Shown piece after piece: positions 17,033 through 25,524 of a stretch of DNA of 34,640 bases (position 1 is its first letter; each line of letters begins with the position of its first letter). Source of the stretch: an uncultured Eubacterium sp. (GTDB lineage: Bacteria; Bacillota; Clostridia; Lachnospirales; Lachnospiraceae); NCBI GenBank assembly GCA_934351445.1, contig CAKRIZ010000019.1, positions 1 to 34,640 on the forward strand, in the 5' to 3' direction. Below the pieces are notes generated by a model. The model saw nothing but the letters and a program-made list of their open reading frames with translations. It was not told the DNA's origin and did not search any database. The translations under genes were made by a program, and so were the position numbers.

Positions 17033-17100
17033 GTGCAAAACCAGCACATGATCAACATTCGTCACTCGTCAATCATGCAAGCATGTTGACTCGTTTGCAC
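17033..17100. repeat. Structured repeat, copy at 17 kb
   Basis: GTGCAAA (17033-17039) pairs with TTTGCAC (17094-17100), enclosing an inner hairpin GTCAA-T-CATGC / GCATG-TTGAC at 17068-17090. From 17044 the sequence closely matches 28105-28163 (GCACATGATC, CATNCGNCAC, GTCAATCATGC). It lies between the unknown exported protein and the divergent glucosidase. Confidence 0.65.
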
Positions 17101-17280
17101 TCATTGTATTGTGATTATATCATATTTGTGTAGAAATACATATCCATAGTTCCTTTTTTACTTAATTCTGCAACGGAATCATAAAAATGACAAAAAAGCT
17201 GGAAATCAGCTCTGCCCCCGCTGTATAATAGGCGAAGAAAATAAATAACCGGAAAGTGAAACTTGAGAGAGGTACTTACA

Positions 17281-18972
17281 ATGACAAAAAAATGGTGGCA
17301 TGACAAAGTCGCATATCAGATCTATCCGAAGAGCTTCTACGACAGTAACGGAGACGGTATCGGCGATCTGCGCGGCATTATTTCAAAATTAGATTATCTG
17401 AAGCAATTAGGCATCGATATAATCTGGCTCTCGCCGATCTACAAATCACCCTTCGTTGACCAGGGCTATGACATCTCCGACTATTATGCAATTGCAGAAG
17501 AATTCGGCACGATGGAAGAATTCGACGAATTACTCGCAGAAGCAAAAAAGCGTGACATGTACATTATCATGGATCTCGTGATCAACCACTGCTCCGACAA
17601 GCATGAATGGTTTCAGAAAGCTCTGGCTGACCCGGACGGTGAATACGCGGACTACTTCTATTTCCGTGAGGGAAAAGACGGCAATCCTCCCAGTAACTAC
17701 CGCTCCTATTTTGGCGGAAGCTGCTGGGAACCGGTGCCCGATACCAACAAATACTATTTTCACATGTTCGCCAAAGAGCAGCCGGATCTCAACTGGGAGA
17801 ATCCCACTGTACGGCAGAAGCTGTATGATATGGTCAACTGGTGGCTCGATAAAGGTCTGGCAGGGTTCCGCATCGATGCGATCATCAACATCAAAAAAGA
17901 TCTGGACTTTACCGATATAGAGCCGGATGGCTCCGATGGACTGGCAAGCTGCTTTAAGATGGTAGACCGTGTGACAGGCGTTGATGAGATGCTGGAGGAT
18001 CTAAAAATAAATACATTCCAGAAATACGATGCATTTACCGTCGCAGAAGTATTTAATATGAAAGAGGGCGATCTCGCCAAATTTATCGGTGAGAACGGCC
18101 ATTTTTCCACGATCTTTGATTTCAGTGCACATCTGCTCACCGAGCACGGTGAACACGGCTGGTATGATGCACCTGCACCGGACTTCAAAAAATGGCGCGA
18201 AACCATCTTTTACGCTCAGCGCGAAGCACAGGATTGTGGTTTCCGGGCAAATATTATCGAAAACCATGATGAACCGCGTGGTGCGTCACGCTATCTGCCG
18301 GAATATGCCCAGACTCCGGATGGTATCAAGATGCTTGGCACGGTGAGTATCCTGCTGCGTGGTATTCCGTTTATCTATCAGGGGCAGGAGATCGGCATGA
18401 AAAACGCCATCTGGGACAGTGTCGATGCGTTCAACGACATCAATACCAAGGATCAGTACCACATCGCACGTGAGGCAGGACTGAGCGACGCGCAGGCACT
18501 GGACGTGTGCAACCGGCTCAGCCGTGACAATGCAAGGACTCCGATGCAGTGGAGTGATGACGCCAATGCCGGATTTACGACCGGTACACCGTGGCTGCCG
18601 GTAAATGCCAATTATCAGACGACCAATGTCGCTGCACAGGAGACAGATGCACATTCGATCCTCAACTATTACCGGCAGCTGACCGCTGTCCGCAAATCTC
18701 CCGAATATAAGGATGTATTTACTTATGGCGAATTTGTACCCACATATGAGGATACCGATACAGTCATGGCTTATTACCGCAAAGACCGCGAATCAGGCCA
18801 GCGCATCCTCATAGCCGCCAACTTTGGTGCAGAGCCTGTGACCCTGACACCGGAATATCCGGCGCAGCGCGTGATCCTGTCTAACATGGGCCGCACGGAC
18901 TGCCCGGATCAGACTCTTGTACTGGAGAGTTGTGAAGTGATCGTGCTGGAGATGAGGCTCCCGCAATCGTAA
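17281..18972 (+). CDS. GH13 alpha-glucosidase (oligo-1,6-glucosidase type)
   Basis: A 563-residue cytoplasmic glycoside hydrolase family 13 enzyme, subfamily-31-like, hydrolysing alpha-glucosidic bonds of short oligosaccharides (isomaltose, maltose, possibly sucrose). The start reads VAYQIYPKSFYDSNGDGIGD. Catalytic residues are Asp199 (GFRIDA), Glu256 (VAEVFN) and Asp330 (ENHDEPR), with MDLVINHCS as the first conserved region. ATG 17281 is preferred, with GAGAGAGG upstream; an in-frame TTG at 17263 is possible. A TATAAT lies at 17224-17229, without a good -35. The last 92 bases overlap a convergent membrane-protein gene. Confidence 0.94.
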   Translation: MTKKWWHDKVAYQIYPKSFYDSNGDGIGDLRGIISKLDYLKQLGIDIIWLSPIYKSPFVDQGYDISDYYAIAEEFGTMEEFDELLAEAKKRDMYIIMDLVINHCSDKHEWFQKALADPDGEYADYFYFREGKDGNPPSNYRSYFGGSCWEPVPDTNKYYFHMFAKEQPDLNWENPTVRQKLYDMVNWWLDKGLAGFRIDAIINIKKDLDFTDIEPDGSDGLASCFKMVDRVTGVDEMLEDLKINTFQKYDAFTVAEVFNMKEGDLAKFIGENGHFSTIFDFSAHLLTEHGEHGWYDAPAPDFKKWRETIFYAQREAQDCGFRANIIENHDEPRGASRYLPEYAQTPDGIKMLGTVSILLRGIPFIYQGQEIGMKNAIWDSVDAFNDINTKDQYHIAREAGLSDAQALDVCNRLSRDNARTPMQWSDDANAGFTTGTPWLPVNANYQTTNVAAQETDAHSILNYYRQLTAVRKSPEYKDVFTYGEFVPTYEDTDTVMAYYRKDRESGQRILIAANFGAEPVTLTPEYPAQRVILSNMGRTDCPDQTLVLESCEVIVLEMRLPQS

Positions 18973-19972
18973 AATGCGCGACGATCGTGAGCAGCGCAGA
19001 TAATAATAGCTCGGTATAGTAGCTGAGACCCCTGCTGAGTACCATTCCGGGGAGTAGGAGTCTCGCTCCGAATACCGGAACAAATATTGTCAAAAACAGT
19101 TTTTCGCTGATGCCCATGCCACCCGGCAACGGCAGCATATCGACAGAAATCGAGATCACCGCCTGCAGCAGCATGATCGTCATCACTGAATACCCGTGTA
19201 ATCCAAATGCACGATACACAAAATAAGTCGATAAAAACAACGCAAACCGCTGTGCAAACGTGATCAGCAGCACATTCACTACCACATGCTTATGTGTCTT
19301 AAAATATTCTGCCGTCTCCCGATATTTCGTCATTCCATGTTCCAGCACTTCATGACGGCTCTTCTTATAACGCAGGAGATGTATCTTTTCCAAAAAACAC
19401 AATCCTCTGCCAAGGATCTTCCCCGCCAGAGTCGTGTGGAATACGAGCAGCATCATGAATCCGACGCATCCTACATTCAGCAGAATACCGAGCAGAAACA
19501 CCGGCATGATCCCGGTCAGATAAGCATGTATAAACGACTGCCCAAATACGAGCAGACCCAGCCCGACCAATACGAGCACTGCCTTATAGGTAATAGTGAT
19601 CACCATAAGAACGAGCGTTGCGACTGGAATCGGTATATCCTTTTTCTTCATATAATAGATCTGCGCAGGTTGTCCTCCGGTCGCTGAGGGCGTGATGCAG
19701 CTAAAGAAAAATCCCACCGATGAAAACAAAAAACAAGTCCATTTCTTCAGGCGGATACCCAATGTTCCCATCATGTAATATATGATGATCGACTCACCCC
19801 AGATAAAAAAGAGTACACAAAAAACAGCCGGAATCAGGTATCTCTTTTGCACCTGTCCGATGATCTGTATGCTCTGTCTCCAGTCCTCGCCATGAAACAC
19901 GCCATAGACCGTTCCGGCAAATACGACGACCAGAAACAATATTTCCCAAAGCAGTTTTTTCTTCTGTCTCAC
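18881..19972 (-). CDS. YbhN/UPF0104 membrane protein (MprF flippase-domain family)
   Basis: A 363-residue polytopic protein with about eight hydrophobic segments and the family landmarks FFSCITPSATGGQPAQIYYM (about 90-110) and VDMLPLPGGMGISEKLF (about 285). The family covers the lysylphosphatidylglycerol synthase/flippase membrane domain. The synthase half is absent, so lipid translocation is the plausible role. It starts with GTG at 19972, GGAG 6 bases upstream, 28 bases after the kinase gene. The last ~30 residues are hydrophilic and read antisense through the glucosidase 3' end, so they are probably a recently acquired tail. It ends the phospholipid/two-component operon. Confidence 0.85.
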   Translation of the reverse strand: MRQKKKLLWEILFLVVVFAGTVYGVFHGEDWRQSIQIIGQVQKRYLIPAVFCVLFFIWGESIIIYYMMGTLGIRLKKWTCFLFSSVGFFFSCITPSATGGQPAQIYYMKKKDIPIPVATLVLMVITITYKAVLVLVGLGLLVFGQSFIHAYLTGIMPVFLLGILLNVGCVGFMMLLVFHTTLAGKILGRGLCFLEKIHLLRYKKSRHEVLEHGMTKYRETAEYFKTHKHVVVNVLLITFAQRFALFLSTYFVYRAFGLHGYSVMTIMLLQAVISISVDMLPLPGGMGISEKLFLTIFVPVFGARLLLPGMVLSRGLSYYTELLLSALLTIVAHFTIAGASSPARSLHNSPVQESDPGSPCGPC

Positions 19973-20000
19973 ATTCTACTCCATTCCACGCATACTACAC

Positions 20001-21320
20001 CTAACACTTCGGAAACATCAACGTGATCATATATACGCTCTCCGTCTGCTCCACACTGCAGATTCCATGCATGCGGTTCATCATCGTCCGGATGCTTTCG
20101 ACACCGATGCCGTTACTCTCTATCACAGTCTCCGGCTCATCCTCCGGTGTACATACATTCAGCACAGAAAATCCACTATATCCGTCTGCATCGATCGAAT
20201 CGACCCTGATCTCGTCCACAGTCTTCGAATATTTTACGATGTTAGAAGCGATATTTTCAAGTATCCGGTGCATGTATTCTCTGTTGATCTGCACAAAACA
20301 GGGGCTCCATGACAAGTTCAGACATACCGCATATCCACGCGCCTGCAGCTCATCCCGAAAATCCCGCAACAGATCCATGACAGCCGGCTCCATGCGCATC
20401 GGCTCTGCCTGTTTTTCAGCAGTGTGCTCCAGCGAATACTCAAATAAATGATCGGAGATGACCTTCATGTGATGCGCCTTGGCAGCTATTTTTTCCAGAT
20501 AATCCTGTAATTCCTCCTCAGTTGTATAGCGGTGTGAACGCAGGATCTCCAGATACAGCATGATGCCGGTCAGCGGTGTGCGCAGATCATGGGACATCTC
20601 CGTGATCAGCTTCCGGTTCGCCAGATACAACTGCTGTTCGTTCTCCATCTGCTGCTGAAACGAGAGGCGCATCCGGTTCATACTGTTTGCCAGATCCGTA
20701 AGCTCATCATTGCCTTCTACCGACACCTCATACTCCAGATTGCCGCCTTCCAGGATCTGCACTTCATCATTCAGACGACAGATATAGCGGATCAGTTTCC
20801 GGTTGCTGTACAAAAAGATTAGCACAAATACGATCAATGAAATAAGGATCGCCATAACGGTCGTGACCGTATGGTAGCGGTAAGTAAAATCTGAGTACAG
20901 CACCGCCTGCACCGTCATATCCGCCAGCCTGATCTCTATGAGATCATCCAGTTCGTCCGGCTCATAATAGCCGCTCTCATTCTGCGTATTATATCCATCA
21001 TTATAAGAACTGTAGATACAATAATCTCCGTTATACAGTTCCAGCAGAATGATCGGCTGGCGTTTCTCCCATAGTTCTAATTGCGACAGATCTTCACTGG
21101 AAATATTGTTTTCGTCTATAAAATTCTGCAGGTTTTCCGCCTGCCGCTCGATATGTTTCTCCTTAAAATCCGACTGCGTAAAATAATCTGTCAGGCAATA
21201 ATCCGTGGTATAATACAGCCCCACAAACACGACCGCGCACGCAAGCGCCGAACATACCAATGTCAGCACAAACCGCACACGCAGTCCGTATGGTCTAAAA
21301 TTCAGTTTTTTCTGTCTCAT
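20001..21320 (-). CDS. Sensor histidine kinase
   Basis: A 439-residue two-pass kinase: membrane segments at about 16-38 and 152-172 flank an extracellular domain of ~110 residues rich in Asp, Glu and Tyr. A HAMP-like linker precedes HisKA with His244 in EMSHDLRTPLTG. The ATP-binding domain has the N-box NIASNIVKY but a shortened lid and no classical DxGxG (LNVCTPEDEP then NGIGVESI), a form seen in several Clostridia kinases. Its start overlaps the response-regulator gene by 26 bases, so they are a translationally coupled pair. The acidic sensor could read cationic peptides or divalent cations; that is inference only. Confidence 0.92.
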   Translation of the reverse strand: MRQKKLNFRPYGLRVRFVLTLVCSALACAVVFVGLYYTTDYCLTDYFTQSDFKEKHIERQAENLQNFIDENNISSEDLSQLELWEKRQPIILLELYNGDYCIYSSYNDGYNTQNESGYYEPDELDDLIEIRLADMTVQAVLYSDFTYRYHTVTTVMAILISLIVFVLIFLYSNRKLIRYICRLNDEVQILEGGNLEYEVSVEGNDELTDLANSMNRMRLSFQQQMENEQQLYLANRKLITEMSHDLRTPLTGIMLYLEILRSHRYTTEEELQDYLEKIAAKAHHMKVISDHLFEYSLEHTAEKQAEPMRMEPAVMDLLRDFRDELQARGYAVCLNLSWSPCFVQINREYMHRILENIASNIVKYSKTVDEIRVDSIDADGYSGFSVLNVCTPEDEPETVIESNGIGVESIRTMMNRMHGICSVEQTESVYMITLMFPKC

Positions 21321-22017
21321 AGCGGTATCCTTTTCCCCAGATATTTTTGATATACACAGGATTCTGCGGATCGTCCTCGATCTTTGTCCTCAGCTTTCTG
21401 ATATGCACCATGATCGTACTGTTCGCGCTGTAGGTATAAGTCTCTCCCCAAACGCTCTCATAGATCATATGTGTCGAAAAGACCCGCTGCGGATGCTGGA
21501 TCAACAGTGCCAGTATCTTATACTCGATCTCTGTCAGATCCAGCGGCATGCCATCTTTCCAGACCTCGTTGCGGTCAAGTGCAACTCTCAGACGCCCGGA
21601 TGTCAATATCTGATCCGTGTCCATCGACATCGCCTGTTTTTTTCCGCGATACACACAATATCTGCGCAGCTGCGCCTTCACACGCGCGATAAGCTCCGCA
21701 TAGGAGAACGGCTTGGCCAGATAGTCATCGCCTCCCGCCATCAGTCCGAGCGTCTTATCGGATTCCTGTGATTTTGCTGTCAGAAAAAGGATCGGCACGG
21801 TAGAGGTCTTCCGGATCTCTTCGCAGACCTTCAGACCTGATATTCCCGGCAGCATAATATCTAAAATGACCAGATCGACCGCCTCATTGATCTGTGCCAG
21901 CGCTTCCTCTCCGGTCGCCGCCTCCAGCACGACATATCCTTCTCCTCCCAGAAGGATTCGGATCCCTTCACGGATCGAAGGCTCATCCTCAACGACTAAT
22001 ATCACCTGTGAACTCAC
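21295..22017 (-). CDS. OmpR-family response regulator
   Basis: A 240-residue regulator. The receiver (1-120) has the acidic pair at 10-11 (VVEDEPS), phospho-acceptor Asp53 in ILDIMLPG, LTAKS and the Lys in DDYLAKPF. A winged-helix DNA-binding domain follows at about 140-235 (LDLTEIEYKILALLIQHP, then VHIRKLRTKIE). It starts with GTG 22017, with GAGAGGT upstream, 4 bases from the PAP2 gene stop. It most likely acts on its own operon, where tandem repeats precede pssA. Confidence 0.94.
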   Translation of the reverse strand: MSSQVILVVEDEPSIREGIRILLGGEGYVVLEAATGEEALAQINEAVDLVILDIMLPGISGLKVCEEIRKTSTVPILFLTAKSQESDKTLGLMAGGDDYLAKPFSYAELIARVKAQLRRYCVYRGKKQAMSMDTDQILTSGRLRVALDRNEVWKDGMPLDLTEIEYKILALLIQHPQRVFSTHMIYESVWGETYTYSANSTIMVHIRKLRTKIEDDPQNPVYIKNIWGKGYRYETEKTEF

Positions 22018-22021
22018 GTGA

Positions 22022-22678
22022 TTACCTCTCTTTTTTTATTTTACCCAGACCTGCCCTGTGCCTGCAGCCACCAATAGTTCCCGCGCACAGCCAGCTCACC
22101 TCTGCCAGTATGATTCCTGCCGCCACATCCGCGATCACATGCTGCTTAACTGTAAGCGTACTCACGCATACAGCCACCGTCATGACAAGCGAAGCTGCCT
22201 GATACCATCGGGGTATACGCCGGTTCCCTCTCACGCCGATCCAGCAGAGCCAGCTCACAAAACAATGGATCGACGGCAGGAGATTGTCCGCCGCATCGAC
22301 CGCATAGGTCAGCGCGACGAGTCTGCTCCAGATATCGTCTCCTGTGATCTGCGGCCGTACCATGGTGGTCGGATACAACACAAAAGTCAGAAAACACACC
22401 GTTTCTCCGATAAAATGCGCAAGGATCATCCGGCGTTCCCCGCGCTCGTCCCAGGCAACGCCCAGACAGTAATTGGCGATCCAGTACAGATAACATCCCC
22501 AGTATATGAGGATCATCCACGGCACAAACGGTATCGCATGATCAAGTGCCGTCGACAGATCTGCATGCACCCCGGCACCTGACAGGTACCGTCCCAGATT
22601 GTAAATCGAAAAATTATAGACTACTGCCGCGATCAGCCACAACAGATCCTTTTTTGTCAGGAAACAACGCTCATGCAT
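22022..22678 (-). CDS. PAP2-superfamily membrane protein (Aur1/inositolphosphotransferase-like)
   Basis: A 218-residue protein with about six membrane segments. PAP2 catalytic motifs are visible: FVLYPTTMVRP (motif 1 region), LLPSIHCFVSW (motif 2 with PSxH) and KQHVIADVAAG (motif 3, with the nucleophilic His and the Asp). The arrangement is closer to the Aur1-type PAP2 branch, which transfers phospho-headgroups, than to soluble acid phosphatases. It overlaps the psd stop by 8 bases. A role in removing or exchanging a phospholipid headgroup next to phosphatidylethanolamine synthesis is inferred from context. Confidence 0.8.
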   Translation of the reverse strand: MHERCFLTKKDLLWLIAAVVYNFSIYNLGRYLSGAGVHADLSTALDHAIPFVPWMILIYWGCYLYWIANYCLGVAWDERGERRMILAHFIGETVCFLTFVLYPTTMVRPQITGDDIWSRLVALTYAVDAADNLLPSIHCFVSWLCWIGVRGNRRIPRWYQAASLVMTVAVCVSTLTVKQHVIADVAAGIILAEVSWLCAGTIGGCRHRAGLGKIKKER

Positions 22679-23489
22679 GTCGTAACGCTCCTATGATCTC
22701 TCCCATTTTCACCGGGATCTCGATCCCTTTACCATAGCACATCCGAACCGGCAGTGACAGCTCCAGACGGTTTTTCGCCTCTTCCGGCAATAATAAAATG
22801 ATCGTCGAACCCGCCAGTTCAAAACGACCCATCTCCTGTCCTTTTTTGAGCGATCCGCATGTTTTGGCGAATGTCACACCCCCGACCAGCATCGCGCCCA
22901 CCTCGATCTGTACGGCTGTACCAAAATGCTCTGTCTCCAGAACACTCCACCATCTCCGGTTCAGACGGTATACGGGCACAGTCTCGCAGGCGATCGGCTG
23001 CACGCTGTGAAGCTGTCCCTGAATAAAATGTGCCTCTGACATAAAACAGTCATCAAAACTGCAAAAATGGTGGTAGTCACTCGCCTGCAGCCGGAAAACC
23101 AGACATAAGCCATCCCGGAACATCTCAGCCATTTTACGCTCCGGCAGCAGATCGGCCAGCCGGTAATATGAACCTTTCATCGACAGATTCATCCCCCTCG
23201 TGACCGGATAGACAGACAGCAGACCATCACACGGACTGATCAGGCAGCCCGGATCCGTATGTTCCACAGAGCCATCCCGAAATCTCGCGAAAAAATCCGC
23301 AAAAGACGCATACTGCTGACCACGAAAATCACGCATATCGATCTTATATTTTCGGATATAATGCGGTATCAAAAGACGGGACACCCGCGTGTGCAGCAAT
23401 CCTGCCGCGACACGAAACAGTCCCATATTCTGCAGGATCTTCAGGCCGGCTCGTCCGGCCGCCGTGCGGTAAAAAATATCTACACTCAT
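22671..23489 (-). CDS. psd: Phosphatidylserine decarboxylase proenzyme
   Basis: A 272-residue enzyme that converts phosphatidylserine to phosphatidylethanolamine at the membrane. It self-cleaves before Ser in the GST motif (FELAGSTIILLL, about residue 228), giving a small alpha chain with a pyruvoyl cofactor. Other conserved elements are SPCDG, the catalytic His region SDYHHFCSF, and EVGAMLVGGV. Start ATG 23489 has an AGGGG site ~8 bases upstream. It lies 12 bases after pssA. Confidence 0.94.
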   Translation of the reverse strand: MSVDIFYRTAAGRAGLKILQNMGLFRVAAGLLHTRVSRLLIPHYIRKYKIDMRDFRGQQYASFADFFARFRDGSVEHTDPGCLISPCDGLLSVYPVTRGMNLSMKGSYYRLADLLPERKMAEMFRDGLCLVFRLQASDYHHFCSFDDCFMSEAHFIQGQLHSVQPIACETVPVYRLNRRWWSVLETEHFGTAVQIEVGAMLVGGVTFAKTCGSLKKGQEMGRFELAGSTIILLLPEEAKNRLELSLPVRMCYGKGIEIPVKMGEIIGALRHA

Positions 23490-23501
23490 ATCATTTCCCC
23501 T

Positions 23502-24113
23502 CTAGCTTCTTACAAATAACTGGCCGATCAGACACAGCTTTGCGGTCAGCTGCGGCTTTTTGATCTGAAACGGCAGCAAAAACAACACAGCCATGACAGC
23601 CAGAACGCCCGCCATACCGACATAAGACTGTACGCCGAACCGGTTCGCCAGCCAGTAGATCACCGGTACAAACACTGCAGACAATGTGACCGGCATACCG
23701 TAATATACTTTTCTGCCCTCTGTTGTACTTTTCTGCCGTTCCTGCTCATCTACATTAAAATATGCCAGACGCATCAATGCACACAATACATAGACGGCAG
23801 CGACACCCAGAACCACACGGTTGTATTTATTCAGATTATATATGATCGATGCGGGCAGTACACCAAAACAGATCAGATCACTGAGCGAATCGATCTGAAT
23901 ACCAAAACATTTTTCACGGCTGTCTCTCTTTTTCGTCGATGCGATCGTTCCGTCGAACATATCACACACCCCTGCGATCATCAGACAGACCACTGCGCGC
24001 GTAATATTCTCTTCAAACGCATATACCACACCCAGAAATCCGGTCAGCATCCCTATGTAGGTCAGCACGACCGTGTAATTATAATACCCCAGCAATTTTT
24101 GTTCCTTATTCAT
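23502..24113 (-). CDS. pssA: CDP-diacylglycerol-serine O-phosphatidyltransferase
   Basis: A 203-residue integral membrane enzyme making phosphatidylserine from CDP-diacylglycerol and serine. The CDP-alcohol phosphotransferase motif is present: DMFDG (Asp51, Asp54) ... FGIQIDSLSD (Asp75, Asp79). The usual DGxxAR reads DGTIAS, and the spacing to the second half is a few residues longer than the common pattern. ATG 24113 is preferred, 8 bases from GGAG; a GTG two codons upstream is too close to it. It is the first gene of the pssA-psd-PAP2-RR-HK-flippase operon. Confidence 0.92.
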   Translation of the reverse strand: MNKEQKLLGYYNYTVVLTYIGMLTGFLGVVYAFEENITRAVVCLMIAGVCDMFDGTIASTKKRDSREKCFGIQIDSLSDLICFGVLPASIIYNLNKYNRVVLGVAAVYVLCALMRLAYFNVDEQERQKSTTEGRKVYYGMPVTLSAVFVPVIYWLANRFGVQSYVGMAGVLAVMAVLFLLPFQIKKPQLTAKLCLIGQLFVRS

Positions 24114-24168
24114 GTTCACTTCTCCTTCTGTTACGCTACTGATACATTTTTATCATCTGTACTCCTCT

Positions 24169-24225
24169 ATCATAACGATAAACGTGGAAAAAAACCCTCT
24201 TAAAATTCTTAAAAATTCTAAAGAG
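24169..24225 (-). promoter_or_regulatory. pssA promoter with three tandem response-regulator-type repeats
   Basis: Minus-strand -10 TATGAT is at 24169-24174, but the position 17 bp upstream (24192-24197, GGGTTT) does not resemble a -35. Immediately upstream, plus-strand units TCTTAAAA (24198), TCTTAAAA (24207) and TCTAAAG (24217) repeat at 9-10 bp, one helical turn. Such an array over a defective -35 is typical of OmpR-family activators and fits the regulator encoded in this operon. Confidence 0.55.
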
Positions 24226-24254
24226 TTGTTATTTCACCGCGTAAATGGTATAAT
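24226..24254 (+). promoter_or_regulatory. Sigma-A-type promoter of the HD-GYP gene
   Basis: -35 TTGTTA (24226-24231), 17-bp spacer, -10 TATAAT (24249-24254), 33 bases before the start codon. Its -35 abuts the tandem repeats of the divergent pssA promoter, so one regulator could affect both. Confidence 0.8.
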
Positions 24255-24287
24255 AGATAGAATTTTTGATGATCGGAGGAATCCTAT

Positions 24288-25505
24288 ATGAACATAGATG
24301 TCATGGGGCTGATCGGAGCATGCTCCTATGCACTGGACTGTGTCGAGGCAGAACTGACACAGGTCACCAATCAGCACTCCAAACGTGTCGCCTATCTGAG
24401 TGTCTGCATCGCGGAGCAGATGCACATTCCGGAACGCGAGTTACAGGATCTGGCAGTCTGTGCCCTGCTGCATGACAATGCGCTGACACAGTATATCCGC
24501 GAGGAGCTGCACGGCGATATTACTTCTACGGCACCTGCATCAGGCAGACCACTGATCGGTATTCACTGTTCCATGGGAGAATCGAATCTAAAGCACCTCC
24601 CATTTCTCACGGATGTCAAAGATGTCATTCTGTATCATCACGAGAACGCAGATGGCAGCGGCCCGTTTGGAAAAACATGGCAGGAGATCCCCCTGTTTGC
24701 ACGGATCATCCACCTGTGTGACCTGTTGGATGTCTATTGCCGTGTCAGGACGTTCACCGCTGACACCTGGCAGAAAACAAAACATTTTTTAAGCGAAAAC
24801 ACGGATACGCTCTTTGACGCGGCATGCATCCAGGCATTTTTTGCTGCGTTTACAGAGGCGCATTTCTGTTCACTCGGTGATGATGATCTGGAAAAACGCC
24901 TGTGGTCTAAGATCCCCCGGATCAGACAGGAGCTTAGCTTTTCACAGATTCAGGCGCTGGCAGACTTTTTTGCGCGCATCGTAGACTACAAATCCCCGTT
25001 CACGAGCACACATTCCATCGGGGTTGCCACGGATGCACAATTATTAGCGCGCTATATGGGATTTGATGAAGAAACGGTGGAAAAAATGTATCTGGCGGGG
25101 GCATTGCATGATATTGGGAAAGTAGCGATCGGCAATGAAATCCTCGAAAAACCGGATCGGCTGACAGATGAAGAATTTGCCGTAATGAAGCATCACGCCG
25201 CATATACTTATTATATTTTATCAGATGTGGAAGATTTCGAAGAAATCCGCGACTGGGCAGCCTTCCATCATGAGCGTCTGGACGGTAGCGGCTATCCGTT
25301 TAAAAAGACTGCTGCCGAGTTAAATACGCAGGAACGCATGATGGCTTGCGTCGATATCTATCAGGCGCTGACCGAAAGCCGCCCGTATAAAAAGGGCATG
25401 CCACATGAAAAAGCCAGCGCGATTCTGCATGATATGGCAGATCGCGGCTGGCTCGACCGTAAAATCGTCGCAAAGGTCGACGGCTGTTTTGGCACTGCAT
25501 CATAG
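24288..25505 (+). CDS. Double HD-domain protein, C-terminal HD-GYP
   Basis: A 405-residue cytoplasmic protein with two HD domains. The C-terminal one (about 225-400) is a full HD-GYP unit: HSIGVATDAQLLA, ALHDIGKVAI, KHHAAYTYYIL and HHERLDGSGYPF, the signature of cyclic di-GMP phosphodiesterases. The N-terminal one (about 20-160) is degenerate: HSKRVAYLS, LLHDNAL and HHENADGSGPFG, with GPF where GYP should be. It probably degrades or senses a cyclic dinucleotide, with the first domain regulatory. Start ATG has CGGAGGA upstream. It is divergent from pssA and convergent with the CinA gene, 19 bases apart, with no clear terminator. Confidence 0.88.
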   Translation: MNIDVMGLIGACSYALDCVEAELTQVTNQHSKRVAYLSVCIAEQMHIPERELQDLAVCALLHDNALTQYIREELHGDITSTAPASGRPLIGIHCSMGESNLKHLPFLTDVKDVILYHHENADGSGPFGKTWQEIPLFARIIHLCDLLDVYCRVRTFTADTWQKTKHFLSENTDTLFDAACIQAFFAAFTEAHFCSLGDDDLEKRLWSKIPRIRQELSFSQIQALADFFARIVDYKSPFTSTHSIGVATDAQLLARYMGFDEETVEKMYLAGALHDIGKVAIGNEILEKPDRLTDEEFAVMKHHAAYTYYILSDVEDFEEIRDWAAFHHERLDGSGYPFKKTAAELNTQERMMACVDIYQALTESRPYKKGMPHEKASAILHDMADRGWLDRKIVAKVDGCFGTAS

Positions 25506-25524
25506 ATTCTTCCGCAGCTTTTCA

